Shown here in pieces: positions 24,755 through 36,026 of a stretch of 64,000 nucleotides of DNA. The notes beneath the pieces were generated by a model. The model did not search any database. It saw nothing but the letters and a program-made list of their open reading frames with translations, and was not told the origin of the DNA. Origin of the DNA: Paeniglutamicibacter psychrophenolicus (GTDB taxonomy: Bacteria; Actinomycetota; Actinomycetes; Actinomycetales; Micrococcaceae). Positions within the stretch are counted from its first letter, which is position 1. Each line of letters starts with the position of its first letter. The position numbers and the translations under genes are program-made. The stretch spans positions 186,001 through 250,000 of the forward strand of contig NZ_JAUSSH010000002.1 of the NCBI RefSeq assembly GCF_030812255.1, in the 5' to 3' direction.

Positions 24755-26299
24755 ATGCTCAACCAAGGCCTCGGCGGCTGGATCCACAAGCGCCGCGTCA
24801 AGTCGCAGGACCACGCGGCCGTCATCGAGGGGGAAAAATCCCTGAGCTACGCGCAGCTGGCGACCCGCATCGACAAGCTGGCCAACGCGCTTCGGGCCCT
24901 GGGCGTGGCCAAGGGCAGCCGCGTGGCATACCTGGGCAACAACCACTCCGCCTTCCTGGAGACACTCTTTGCCTGCGGCGGCATCGGTGCCATCTTCGTG
25001 CCACTCAACACCAGGCTGACCCCGCGTGAACTGAACTACGCGCTGAACGACTCGGGCAGCACCGTACTCATCAGCCCGGTGTCCCTGGACGACCTGGCGC
25101 AGGCCTCGCTGGGCGAAAGCCCCGTGGAGCACCACCTGGTGCTCGATGACGAGCCCGGGGCCGACTCGGCGTACGAGCGCGCACTGGGTGCGGCGGAGGC
25201 CGGCTACCGGGACATCGCCGTGGACCACGAGGACCCCGCCATCATCCTGTACACCTCCGGGACCACCGGCCGGCCCAAGGGTGCGGTGTTGACGCACGGG
25301 AACATGACCTGGAATTCCCTGAACGTCTTGGTCGACTACGACGTGACCAGCGACGCGAAGGCCCTGATGATCGCCCCGATGTTCCACGTGGCCTCGCTGG
25401 GCATGGGCGCTTTGCCGACGCTGCTCAAGGGCGGCACCCTGGTGCTGCAGGACAGATTCGAGCCCTCCTCGGTGCTTGCTGCGATCGAACGCCATTCGAT
25501 CACCTCGCTCTCCGGGGTTCCCACCACCTACCAGATGCTGGCCGAGCACCCCGCTTGGGCCGGCACCGACATTTCCTCGCTGCGCATGCTCACCTGTGGC
25601 GGGTCCGCGGTCCCGATGCGTGTGCTCGAGGCCTACGAAAAACGGGGCCTGGGATTCTCGGGCGGCTACGGGTTGACGGAAACCGCACCGGGGGCCACCT
25701 CCCTGCAGGCCGAACGCTCCCGCTCCAAGGCCGGATCGGCAGGACTGCCACACTTCTTCACGGACGTCATGATCGTCGACCCCGAAGGTGCCCGGCTGCC
25801 GGCCGGACAGGCCGGGGAGATCCTGATCTCGGGCCCGAACGTGATCAAGGAATATTGGCAGCTTCCGGAGGCCAGCGAGGCTGCCTTCATCGACGGACAC
25901 TGGTTCCGCTCCGGGGACATGGGGTACCAGGATGACGAGGGCTTCCTCTACATTTCCGACCGGCTCAAGGACATGATCATCTCGGGCGGGGAGAACATCT
26001 ACCCGGCCGAGGTGGAACAGGCCATCATGGAACTTGAGGGCGTGGCCTCGGTGGCCGTCATCGGTGTCCCGGACGAAAAGTGGGGCGAGGTGCCGCGGGC
26101 CGTCGTGGTCCCGGTGGAGGGCGTGGCCATCACCGAGTCCGACATCAGGGAACACCTCGCCGGACGCCTGGCCAAGTACAAGATCCCCCGTTCCGTGGTG
26201 CTCACGGACGATTTCCCGCGCACCGCCAGCGGCAAGATCCGCAAGACGGATTTGCGCAAGACCTTCGGCGGGACGACCCCGCCTGTTCACACCAGCTAA
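24755..26299 (+). CDS. couL: Hydroxycinnamate-CoA ligase (CouL-like AMP-dependent synthetase)
   Basis: 514 residues, class I adenylate-forming enzyme. The AMP-binding P-loop YTSGTTGRPKG is at 166-176. GGYGLTETAPGAT is the adenine motif, followed by HWFRSGDMGYQDDEGFLYISDRLKDMIISGGENIYP (core RSGD, DRLKD). The catalytic Lys is in TASGKIRK near the C terminus. It should activate p-coumarate, caffeate or ferulate as CoA thioesters, the entry step of the cou route. GGAAAGG precedes ATG 24755. Its position inside an ABC transporter operon links uptake directly to activation. Confidence 0.82.
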   Translation: MLNQGLGGWIHKRRVKSQDHAAVIEGEKSLSYAQLATRIDKLANALRALGVAKGSRVAYLGNNHSAFLETLFACGGIGAIFVPLNTRLTPRELNYALNDSGSTVLISPVSLDDLAQASLGESPVEHHLVLDDEPGADSAYERALGAAEAGYRDIAVDHEDPAIILYTSGTTGRPKGAVLTHGNMTWNSLNVLVDYDVTSDAKALMIAPMFHVASLGMGALPTLLKGGTLVLQDRFEPSSVLAAIERHSITSLSGVPTTYQMLAEHPAWAGTDISSLRMLTCGGSAVPMRVLEAYEKRGLGFSGGYGLTETAPGATSLQAERSRSKAGSAGLPHFFTDVMIVDPEGARLPAGQAGEILISGPNVIKEYWQLPEASEAAFIDGHWFRSGDMGYQDDEGFLYISDRLKDMIISGGENIYPAEVEQAIMELEGVASVAVIGVPDEKWGEVPRAVVVPVEGVAITESDIREHLAGRLAKYKIPRSVVLTDDFPRTASGKIRKTDLRKTFGGTTPPVHTS

Positions 26300-26305
26300 G
26301 GATTC

Positions 26306-27295
26306 ATGACGACCATGAAAAACAGACTCACACTCGCAGTGGCCGCCTTGGGGATTCTCGCATTGAGCGCTTGCGGTTCGGGCTCGCCCAGCGGCGAGGC
26401 CGCCGGCGCCGCCTCCGAATCCGGCGGCGCCGGTCTGGAAAAGATCACCGTGGGCGTGATCCCGATCGTGGACACCGCCCCGATCTTCCTCGGCGACTCC
26501 AAGGGCTTCTTCGAGGCCGAGGGCCTGGACCTGGACATCCAGACCGCCACCGGCGGCTCGGCCATCGTGCCGGGGATCCAGTCCGGAAGCTACGACTTCG
26601 CCTTCTCCAACTACGTCTCGCTCATGGTTGCCAACGACAAGGGCCTGAGCATGAAGGTCGTTGCCAACGGTGTGACCACCTCCGGGAACAAGGACGGGGA
26701 CTTCGGCGCCGTGGTGGTCCCGAAGGACTCGCCGATCAAGAGCCCCAAGGACCTGGCAGGCAAGAAGGTCTCGGTGAACAACCTTTCCAACATCGGAGAC
26801 ATCACCGTTTCGCAGGTCGTCAAGGACGATGGCGGGGACCCGAGCACCGTTGACTTCGTCGAGGTTCCGTTCCCCGATGCCCCGGCGGCCCTGGAAAACG
26901 GCATCGTGGATGCCGCCTGGATCCTCGATCCCTTCCTGGTCCAGGCCAAGGGCGGCGGCGCGCGGGTCGTGAGCAACAACTTCTCCGACTTCGATCCGGA
27001 ACTGGACATCGCAGGCTACTTCACCTCCTCGGACAAGGTCGCCGCCGAGCCCGAGCTGACGGCCAAGTTCCAGCGCGCCATGAACAAGTCGCTGGAATAC
27101 GCGAACGAGAACCCGCAGGAGGTCCGCGACATCGTGGGCACCTACACCAAGATCGATGAGGAAACCCGCGCCAAACTGGTGCTGCCGCGCTACCGCGTGG
27201 ACATCAACACCGAGGCCGCACAGAAGCTCGGCGACGCGGCCCAGGAATTCGGTGCCATCGCCAAGCCCGTTGACCTCGAGGCCCTGTTGCCATGA
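26306..27295 (+). CDS. NitT/TauT-type ABC substrate-binding lipoprotein 2
   Basis: 329 residues with a lipobox LSAC and a linker GSGSPSGEAAG, then the NMT1-like domain starting [23 protein letters not shown]. It closely resembles the third binding protein at 31635 ([14 protein letters not shown], the FVE-GFPD segment) more than the first one. ATG 26306 follows TAAGGA; ATG 26315 would give a more canonical signal peptide. Its stop overlaps the first permease start by 4 bp, so this is likely the cognate binding protein of the permease pair. Confidence 0.8.
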   Translation: MTTMKNRLTLAVAALGILALSACGSGSPSGEAAGAASESGGAGLEKITVGVIPIVDTAPIFLGDSKGFFEAEGLDLDIQTATGGSAIVPGIQSGSYDFAFSNYVSLMVANDKGLSMKVVANGVTTSGNKDGDFGAVVVPKDSPIKSPKDLAGKKVSVNNLSNIGDITVSQVVKDDGGDPSTVDFVEVPFPDAPAALENGIVDAAWILDPFLVQAKGGGARVVSNNFSDFDPELDIAGYFTSSDKVAAEPELTAKFQRAMNKSLEYANENPQEVRDIVGTYTKIDEETRAKLVLPRYRVDINTEAAQKLGDAAQEFGAIAKPVDLEALLP

Positions 27296-28131
27296 CCCAA
27301 ATGACCGAACCATCGACGCGCGCCGCGGTGAAGGCCAAGGCCTCCCGCGCACCGTCCAAGGGCCTGCCGAAGTGGGTGCTGGGCCTGATCGGCATCGTGG
27401 TGTTCCTGGGCTTCTGGGAATTGATGCCGGCGCTGGGCGTGGTGCAGGCCAAGTACCTGCCTCCGGCCTCCGAGGTCATCGCGGCCCTGGCCACCGACCT
27501 GGGGCTGACGGCGTTCTGGGTGGCCGTGGGCGACACGATGCTGGCCTGGGCCATCGGCCTGGCGATCGCCGTGGCTGCCGCCCTGGTGCTGGGCCTGGTG
27601 ATCGGGATGTCGCCGTTCCTGCGGCGCTTCACCAACTCGACCATCGAATTCCTGCGCCCGATCCCGTCGGTGGCGCTGATCCCGCTGGCGGTGCTGCTCT
27701 TTGGCATCAAGATCGAGTCCTCGCTGCTGCTGATCGTCTACGCCTGCTTCTGGCAGGTGCTGATCCAGGTGCTCTACGGGGTGGCGGACGTGGACAACGT
27801 GGCGATGCAGACCGCCAGGTCCTACGGATTCTCCTACGCGCAGCGGGTGCGGGACGTCGTGTTCCCCACGATGCTGCCGTACCTGATGACCGGGGTCCGG
27901 CTGGCCGCCTCGGTGGCGCTGATCCTGGCGATCACCGCGGAGCTGCTGATCGGCTCCCCGGGACTGGGCAAGGAGATCGCCCTGGCGCAGTCCGGCGGAG
28001 CGATTTCCGGGATGTATGCGTTGATCCTGGCCACCGGGTTCCTGGGGGTCGCGATCAACGGGGTCACCCGGGTGGTTGAGAAACGGGTGCTGTCCTGGCA
28101 CCCGTCGGTTCGCGGGGAGGCGACGGCATGA
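27292..28131 (+). CDS. ABC transporter permease 1 (NitT/TauT family)
   Basis: 279 residues with about six membrane spans (BPD_transp_1 domain). The coupling loop is ARSYGFSYAQRVRDVVFPTMLPYL, and IEFLRPIPSVALIPLAVLLFGI is a typical SsuC/TauC segment. It overlaps the second binding protein and the second permease by 4 bp each, so all are translationally coupled. With its partner it probably forms a heterodimeric channel for aromatic acids. Confidence 0.82.
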   Translation: MTQMTEPSTRAAVKAKASRAPSKGLPKWVLGLIGIVVFLGFWELMPALGVVQAKYLPPASEVIAALATDLGLTAFWVAVGDTMLAWAIGLAIAVAAALVLGLVIGMSPFLRRFTNSTIEFLRPIPSVALIPLAVLLFGIKIESSLLLIVYACFWQVLIQVLYGVADVDNVAMQTARSYGFSYAQRVRDVVFPTMLPYLMTGVRLAASVALILAITAELLIGSPGLGKEIALAQSGGAISGMYALILATGFLGVAINGVTRVVEKRVLSWHPSVRGEATA

Positions 28132-28901
28132 AAATCCTGAAATCCTTCGGCTACCTGCTGGGGTTGCCGCTGATCCTGCTTACCTGGTGGTGGCTGGCGA
28201 CCTCCGGGGCGCCGAACTTCTTCGTGCCCACCCCGGCGAAGCTGGTCACCACGTTCATCGAGACCTGGTTCGGGGAGCGGATGCTCACCGACGTGTTGCC
28301 CAGCATCATGCGCCTGGTGGTGGGGGTGCTGGCCGCGATCGTGCTGGGCATCGTGCTGGGGCTGGCCGTGGGCCTGAACCGCACGCTGCGGGCGGTGACC
28401 GAGCCGGTGTTCGAGTTCTTCCGGGCGCTGCCGCCGCCGGTGCTGGTTCCGGTGCTGATGCTGCTGGTGGGCATCAACGACGGCATGAAGGTCGCGGTGA
28501 TCATCTCCGGCTGCATCTGGCCGGTGCTGCTGAACACCATCGAGGGCGTGCGCTCCATCGACCCGGTGCAGAACGAGACCTCGCGGTCCTACGGGATCAC
28601 CGGGTTCTCCCGGATCCGCTACCAGATCCTGCCCTCGGCGACCCCGACGATCATGGCCGGGGTGCGCCAGGCGCTGTCCATCGGGCTGATCCTGATGGTC
28701 ATCTCCGAGATGTTCGCCTCGTCCTCCGGCCTGGGGTTCACGATCGTGCAGTTCCAGCGGTCCTTCGCGGTCCCGGAAATGTGGTCCGGCATCGTGGTCC
28801 TGGGGCTGATAGGCGTGGCCCTGTCCTTTATTTTCCAATGGGTCCAACGCCGCGTGCTGCGCTGGTACCACGGCCTGAAAGAGGTTGAAAATGCAGTCTG
28901 A
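28128..28901 (+). CDS. ABC transporter permease 2 (NitT/TauT family)
   Basis: 257 residues, about six spans. The features are FEFFRALPPPVLVPVLMLLVGI and the coupling loop TSRSYGITGFSRIRYQILPSATPTI. The signature resembles permease 1, giving a heterodimer rather than the homodimer usual for SsuC. It overlaps permease 1 by 4 bp, and its last codons overlap the ATPase start by 11 nt. Confidence 0.82.
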   Translation: MKILKSFGYLLGLPLILLTWWWLATSGAPNFFVPTPAKLVTTFIETWFGERMLTDVLPSIMRLVVGVLAAIVLGIVLGLAVGLNRTLRAVTEPVFEFFRALPPPVLVPVLMLLVGINDGMKVAVIISGCIWPVLLNTIEGVRSIDPVQNETSRSYGITGFSRIRYQILPSATPTIMAGVRQALSIGLILMVISEMFASSSGLGFTIVQFQRSFAVPEMWSGIVVLGLIGVALSFIFQWVQRRVLRWYHGLKEVENAV

Positions 28902-29754
28902 GAATCCCACGTCCCACCAAGGCGGGCGTACCCTGCCCGAGGGCGAGGCACTGCTCTCGGTGCGGAACCTGAAAAAGGTCTACCACACCGACGCCGGGGA
29001 CATCGAGGCGGTGCGGAACCTGACCTTCGATTTGGGCAGCGGCGAGCTGGTCTGCCTGGTCGGTCCCTCGGGCTCGGGCAAGACGACGCTGCTCAAGTGC
29101 ATCGCCGGGCTGCTGAATTCCACCTCCGGAGAGGTGCTCCTGGACGGGCAAAAGGTCACCGGCCCGCCGAAGAAGATGGCGGTGGTGTTCCAGGAATACG
29201 GCCGTTCCCTGTTCCCGTGGCTCCGTGTGGCGGAGAACGTCGAGCTGCCGCTGAAAAACGCCGGGGTGCCCAAGGAGGAACGCAAGCGCCTGGTGGCCGA
29301 GGCGCTGGAGGCGGTGGGCCTGGACCACGTGCCCAGGTCCTACCCGTGGCAGCTCTCCGGCGGCATGCAGCAGCGCGTGGCGATCGCCCGGGCGGTGGCC
29401 TACCAGCCGGAGGTGCTTTTGATGGACGAGCCGTTCGCGGCCGTGGACGCGCAGACCCGTGCGGACCTGGAGGATTTGATCCGCAGCGTCTGGAAGAAGC
29501 TGGGGGTGACGGTCCTGTTTGTCACCCACGACATCGACGAGTCGATCTACCTGGGCGAGCGCGTCATCATCCTGTCCTCCTCGCCGACGATCGTGCAGGA
29601 GGACATCGTGATCGACCTGCCGGCCGAGCGGGACCAGCTGGAGACCCGCTCCCTGCCGCGGTTCACCGAGCTGCGCCACCACGTGTATGCGGAGATCCAG
29701 AAGGCCAAGCAGGGGCACCGCCCCGAGGAAGCCATCACCATGGTCGCCAAGTAG
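28891..29754 (+). CDS. ABC transporter ATP-binding protein (NitT/TauT family)
   Basis: 287 residues. Walker A is GPSGSGKTT, the Q-loop is FQEYGRSLFPWLR, the signature is LSGGMQQR, Walker B is VLLMDEPFAAVD, and the switch His is in VTHDIDE. It matches SsuB/TauB-type ATPases. ATG 28891 lies after AGAGG within the end of permease 2; a TTG at 28885 is less likely. It completes a binding protein-ligase-binding protein-permease-permease-ATPase operon under the CouR-type box. Confidence 0.85.
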   Translation: MQSENPTSHQGGRTLPEGEALLSVRNLKKVYHTDAGDIEAVRNLTFDLGSGELVCLVGPSGSGKTTLLKCIAGLLNSTSGEVLLDGQKVTGPPKKMAVVFQEYGRSLFPWLRVAENVELPLKNAGVPKEERKRLVAEALEAVGLDHVPRSYPWQLSGGMQQRVAIARAVAYQPEVLLMDEPFAAVDAQTRADLEDLIRSVWKKLGVTVLFVTHDIDESIYLGERVIILSSSPTIVQEDIVIDLPAERDQLETRSLPRFTELRHHVYAEIQKAKQGHRPEEAITMVAK

Positions 29755-29777
29755 CAAGATCCTTACCCTCATTACCG

Positions 29778-29836
29778 GGACGCCGTGCGTCCGTCATCCC
29801 CGTAGTCGGGCGATGACGGGCGTACGGCGTCCTTTT
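29778..29836 (+). terminator. Terminator of the ABC/couL operon
   Basis: GGACGCCGT (29778-29786) pairs with ACGGCGTCC (29824-29832), with additional internal complementarity (CCGTCATC / GATGACGG), and is followed by TTTT. Confidence 0.8.
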
Positions 29837-29868
29837 GTGGCCCGCGCCTCGTCCGTCGAACCACGTAC

Positions 29869-29908
29869 AAGTGGCCGCCGTTCCCATTCACGGGATCGGC
29901 GGCCACTT
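29869..29908. terminator. Bidirectional terminator between the ABC operon and ligM
   Basis: AAGTGGCCGCCG (29869-29880) is perfectly complementary to CGGCGGCCACTT (29897-29908). It lies 18 nt beyond the convergent ligM stop and can serve both directions. Confidence 0.75.
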
Positions 29909-29926
29909 TGCCGGCTGCTGGGGTGC

Positions 29927-32633
<2,707 letters not shown>

Positions 32634-32653
32634 CTCCTACCAAGCATGAAGTC

Positions 32654-32689
32654 GGCGGCCTGCCGGGAACGGTTTCCCGGCAGGCCGCC
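32654..32689. terminator. Terminator between binding protein 3 and metF
   Basis: A perfect 16-bp stem: 32654-32669 (GGCGGCCTGCCGGGAA) with 32674-32689 around a 4-nt loop. It separates convergent genes and can act on both strands. Confidence 0.75.
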
Positions 32690-32718
32690 GTCGGTTCTGC
32701 ATGCTCCTGGTCCCCGTC

Positions 32719-33570
32719 TCAGCGGTGCGTCGCAACCCAGTCCGCGGTGGTCTTGATGCCGCCGAAGGTGTAGAAGTGCAGCTTGATCTCCCCATGGCGT
32801 GCCGGGTCGTAGTCCCGGGCCAGGTCGGCAACGAAGCGCTCGGGCCCGGCGGTCCCGAGCAGGTTCCCCAGGGAAAATCCGTAGCGCTTGGCGATCCCGG
32901 CGGAGGAAGCGACTCCGAACCGTCGGGCATAGCCCAGCAGCCGCTTGATGCCAGCCGGACCGGGTACCCCGATCCGCACCGGCAACGTGATGCCGCGCTC
33001 ACGCAACGTGGTTAGCCAGTCCAGGACCGGGACGGTGTCGAACCCGAACTGGGTGATGATTTCGCCCTCGAATCTCCGCTCCCGAAGGGCGGCGCTCTTG
33101 GCCTCGAGGGCCGACCAGAGTGCGTCGGCCTCGATTTCGGAATGGCCGTCGGGATAGCCGGCGATCGACACCGTGTTCACTCCGAAGGCCTCGAGCCGCC
33201 CGGAGGTGATCAGCGACAGCGAATCAGGGAAAGGGCCCATGGGTTCGGCCGGGTCGCCGCCGACGGCGAAGACGTGGCTTCCGGACCCGACCTGCACCAG
33301 CGCCTCAAGGAAGCCGTCGAGCTCGCCGGTGGATGCCAGCCTGCGCGCCGAAATGTGCGGCACTGGATGCAGTCCGGCCTGCTTGACGGCTGCCGCCGCG
33401 GCCACCCGCATCGACAGATCCTCGTTGCCCAGGAAAGTGACGTTGACGGGGGTTCCGGGCGGCAGAGACGGGGCTGCCGCTTGGAGTGCGGCGATGTCCT
33501 TGCCCGTCATTTCCAGGGAGAATCCGTTCAGCAAGCCCCCGGAGGTGGTGCCGGGATGATCCGTTGTCAT
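32719..33570 (-). CDS. metF: Methylenetetrahydrofolate reductase-like protein
   Basis: 283 residues, MetF/PutA-type TIM barrel with FAD. Recognisable parts are FSLEMTGKD at the start, PHISARRL, ALVQVGSGSHVFAVGGDP, ITQFGFD, and the substrate loop GVPGPAGIKRLLGYARRFGV. It should interconvert 5-methyl-THF and 5,10-methylene-THF. Beside a THF-dependent O-demethylase it would run in the oxidative direction to recycle methyl-THF, as in the Sphingobium ligM-metF arrangement. AAAGGGG precedes ATG 33570, and a VanR-like dyad lies at 33613-33632. Confidence 0.8.
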   Translation of the reverse strand: MTTDHPGTTSGGLLNGFSLEMTGKDIAALQAAAPSLPPGTPVNVTFLGNEDLSMRVAAAAAVKQAGLHPVPHISARRLASTGELDGFLEALVQVGSGSHVFAVGGDPAEPMGPFPDSLSLITSGRLEAFGVNTVSIAGYPDGHSEIEADALWSALEAKSAALRERRFEGEIITQFGFDTVPVLDWLTTLRERGITLPVRIGVPGPAGIKRLLGYARRFGVASSAGIAKRYGFSLGNLLGTAGPERFVADLARDYDPARHGEIKLHFYTFGGIKTTADWVATHR

Positions 33571-33612
33571 CGGTGGTGCCCCTTTCGTGCCCCGTGGGGC
33601 AGGTCGGCATCA

Positions 33613-33632
33613 TTGCCTAGGCCCATAGGTAT
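33613..33632. promoter_or_regulatory. Weak VanR-type dyad upstream of metF
   Basis: CCTAG, spacer gccc, ATAGGTAT. The core CTAG-N4-ATAG and the right half agree with the vanA operator; the left half is degenerate. It lies 43 bp before the metF start. Confidence 0.4.
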
Positions 33633-33675
33633 ATCCCGGATGCACGATGGTGTCCATGGCCAGGGGGAGGGTCGG

Positions 33676-34077
33676 TCATTCCTTGGGAATGAGCACCTCG
33701 CCCTCGAGTCCGTCCGGGTCCCGGAAGAACATGCTGAGCACGGAACCGAAGTCGTTGATTCTCCCGTCTCCCGCTCCGGACTCGATGATCCGGTTGCGGA
33801 TGGTTTCGAAGGCCGGCCGGGAGGCGGCTGCAAGGCCGAGGTGGTCGATGCGCCCGCGGCCCCACATCGGGGTCTGCCGTCGTGCCTCGGCGTTCCCGTC
33901 GATCACGAAGACATTGAGTTCCGTGCCCGGTCCGATCCTGATGTTCGTCATGGTCTCGCCCGGGCCGTGGTTGCGGGTCGGTCCCACCTGGGCGTCGAAG
34001 ACCTTTCGGTAGAACTCGCCCAATTTTCCGACATCGTTTGAGATGATCGCGATGTGGTTGACCCCATCCAGCAACAT
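33676..34077 (-). CDS. VOC (glyoxalase/bleomycin-resistance) family protein
   Basis: 133 residues, one vicinal-oxygen-chelate domain. It has the first beta-alpha motif MLLDGVNHIAIISNDVGKLGEFY, a metal-ligand His in IDHLGLA, and Glu at GLEGEVLIP. VOC proteins include dioxygenases, lyases and isomerases; the exact job is unknown. It is between metF and vanR on the same strand, so it may act on a by-product of vanillate metabolism. A truncated relative of its first 33 residues lies at 37415-37513. Confidence 0.7.
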   Translation of the reverse strand: MLLDGVNHIAIISNDVGKLGEFYRKVFDAQVGPTRNHGPGETMTNIRIGPGTELNVFVIDGNAEARRQTPMWGRGRIDHLGLAAASRPAFETIRNRIIESGAGDGRINDFGSVLSMFFRDPDGLEGEVLIPKE

Positions 34078-34198
34078 GTTGCCATCCTCCGTTTTGCCAT
34101 GGCACGCTCGAGTGCCTTCCCTGCCATTGAGCTACAGGTTCCGGGCGTTTTCAAGGGCGGCCCAGCGGTGGCCGGTTCGGGGCGAATGGGGCTGGCGG

Positions 34199-34780
34199 TC
34201 AGCCGTTGAGCCGGTCGATGAGCTTGAGTCCGCGCCGGGCCCAGGCGATTTCTGCCTCCGCCTGGGACATGAGCCCCTCGTAGGTGTAGATCTTGTAGGC
34301 GCTGGTCTTTTCGCGGTCGGCCTCCGGGGTGTTGGCCAGACGCCGGTTGAGCATGGCGCTGGAGCCGTCCTCGATTTCCCTGACCTTTTCGCGCCATTGG
34401 CCCAGCAGCCCCGTGTGGTGTTCGATGTGGGCGCGCAACTGCTCCCGGGCGGCATCCGGATCCGCCCATTCCAGATAGGCGGCCTTGAGGTGCGCGGGGT
34501 CTCGGGTACGGGCGTATTCCAGCGGGGTGTCCATCCAGTTCCTGAATGCAGCCTTGCCTGCCTCGGTCACGTGGTACTGGCGTTTCTTGCCACGTGGGCC
34601 CCAGGGGATTTCCTCGCCTTCGAGCAGGCCCTCGGACTCCATGCGCCTGAGCTCCGGATAGATCTGCGAGTCGGGGGCGTGCCACACGTGGCCGACCGAG
34701 GACTCGAACTGCTTGTGCAGGTCGTATCCGGTCATCGGCTCGACAACGAGCAAGGCAAACAATGCATTACGGAGACTCAT
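34199..34780 (-). CDS. vanR: PadR-family regulator, probable VanR
   Basis: 193 residues. The N-terminal PadR winged helix (LRNALFALLVVEPMTGYDLHKQFE, YPELRRMESEGLL, KKRQYHVTEAGKAAF) is followed by a C-terminal helical dimer domain (Vir_act_alpha_C). In Corynebacterium glutamicum the vanillate operon vanABK is repressed by a PadR-type VanR that binds an AACTAACTAA-N4-TTAGGTATTT-like dyad (from memory). The palindrome in front of vanA here has the same form. The gene is divergent from vanA, and vanillate is the likely inducer. Confidence 0.82.
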   Translation of the reverse strand: MSLRNALFALLVVEPMTGYDLHKQFESSVGHVWHAPDSQIYPELRRMESEGLLEGEEIPWGPRGKKRQYHVTEAGKAAFRNWMDTPLEYARTRDPAHLKAAYLEWADPDAAREQLRAHIEHHTGLLGQWREKVREIEDGSSAMLNRRLANTPEADREKTSAYKIYTYEGLMSQAEAEIAWARRGLKLIDRLNG

Positions 34781-34804
34781 GGCAACTTTCGTCGGTCAGG
34801 GGTG

Positions 34805-34867
34805 TTGCAAATCACTATATCCGCAGTTACTCTATGACCAACACCACTAACTATGTCGATAGGTAGT
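34805..34867 (+). promoter_or_regulatory. vanA promoter and VanR operator
   Basis: TTGCAA (34805-34810) and TACTCT (34828-34833) with a 17-bp spacer form the promoter. Just downstream, ACTAACTAT (34846-34854) and ATAGGTAGT (34859-34867), separated by 4 nt, form an 8/9 palindrome. A bound repressor would sit at the transcription start region. Confidence 0.7.
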
Positions 34868-34895
34868 CTTGCTGCCGTATCGAAAGGAAAACCCC

Positions 34896-35990
34896 ATGAC
34901 CGTCGTCGCCACGACCAGCTCCACCACCAACAAGGTCCTGCCCCACCCGCTGAACGCCTGGTACGTGGCCGGCTGGGACCACGAGGTCACCCGCAAGCCG
35001 ATGTCCCGCCGCATCGCCAACCGGCCCGTGGCCCTCTACCGCACCGAGGACGGCAGGGCCGTCGCGCTGGCGGACGCCTGCTGGCACCGGCTTGCGCCGC
35101 TGTCCATGGGCAAGACCATGGAAAAGGACACCATCCAGTGCCCGTACCACGGCATCATCTACAACTCGGCCGGCCGTTGCGTCTCCATGCCGGCGCAGGA
35201 AACCATCAACCCCTCCGCCACCGTCCCCTCGTTCCCGGTCGTGGAGCGCTACCGCTATGTGTGGATCTGGATGGGCGACCCGACGCTGGCCGACCCGGAC
35301 CTGGTGCCGGACATGCACCAGATGACTTCCGACGAGTGGGCGGGAGACGGGCTGACCATCCACGCGGCCTGCAACTTCCAGCTGGTGCTGGACAACCTCA
35401 TGGACCTGACCCACGAGGAGTTCGTCCATTCCTCCACGATCGGCCAGGAGGAACTCAGCGAGTCCGACTTCGTCACCGTGCGCGAGGGCAACAAGGTGAC
35501 CGTCACTCGCTGGATGCACAACATCGACGCCCCGCCGTTTTGGCTCAAGAACATGCGCGACAAGTTCCCCGGTTTCGAGGGCAAGGTCGACCGCTGGCAA
35601 ATCATCAACTTCGAGGCACCCTCCACCATCAGCATCGACGTGGGCGTGGCCAAGGCCGGCACCGGTGCACCGGAAGGCGACCGCAGCCAGGGCGTGAACG
35701 GTTTCGTCATGAACACCATCACCCCGGAAACCGACAGGTCCTCCCACTATTTCTGGGCCTTCATGCGCAACTACTGCCTCGACAGCCAGCTGATCACCAC
35801 CCAGCTGCGCGACGGCGTCCACGGGGTCTTTGGCGAGGACGAGGAAATGCTCATGGCCCAGCAGGCGGCCATCGACGCCAACCCGGACTACGAGTTCTAC
35901 AACCTGAACATCGATTCGGGCGGCATGTGGGTGCGCCGCATCCTCGAAGCGATGCTGGCCGCCGAGGGCCGCCTGGCCGCCTCCGCCTAA
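34896..35990 (+). CDS. vanA: Vanillate monooxygenase oxygenase subunit
   Basis: 364 residues, Rieske non-heme iron oxygenase. The [2Fe-2S] ligands are Cys62-x-His64-x17-Cys82-x2-His85 (CWHRLAPL ... CPYHGIIY). The mononuclear iron motif lies around NLMDLTHEEFVHSS. It O-demethylates vanillate to protocatechuate plus formaldehyde with NADH and O2. AAGGAAAA precedes ATG 34896. It is divergent from the PadR regulator and followed by vanB; a hairpin spans its stop codon. Confidence 0.9.
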   Translation: MTVVATTSSTTNKVLPHPLNAWYVAGWDHEVTRKPMSRRIANRPVALYRTEDGRAVALADACWHRLAPLSMGKTMEKDTIQCPYHGIIYNSAGRCVSMPAQETINPSATVPSFPVVERYRYVWIWMGDPTLADPDLVPDMHQMTSDEWAGDGLTIHAACNFQLVLDNLMDLTHEEFVHSSTIGQEELSESDFVTVREGNKVTVTRWMHNIDAPPFWLKNMRDKFPGFEGKVDRWQIINFEAPSTISIDVGVAKAGTGAPEGDRSQGVNGFVMNTITPETDRSSHYFWAFMRNYCLDSQLITTQLRDGVHGVFGEDEEMLMAQQAAIDANPDYEFYNLNIDSGGMWVRRILEAMLAAEGRLAASA

Positions 35991-35997
35991 GGCGGAG
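35981..35997 (+). other. Hairpin with the vanA stop codon in its loop
   Basis: CTCCGCC (35981-35987) and GGCGGAG (35991-35997) form a 7-bp stem whose 3-nt loop is the vanA TAA. It may tune vanA:vanB expression or mRNA stability. Confidence 0.4.
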
Positions 35998-36026
35998 AAG
36001 GACAGCGAAGGATACGGACAAGGACC

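Noticed and set aside
23867-27352. A 1161-codon open frame on the minus strand across the couL region
   Set aside because: It is a GC-driven shadow of three well-supported plus-strand genes; its translation is His/Gly/Arg/Asp-rich without domains.
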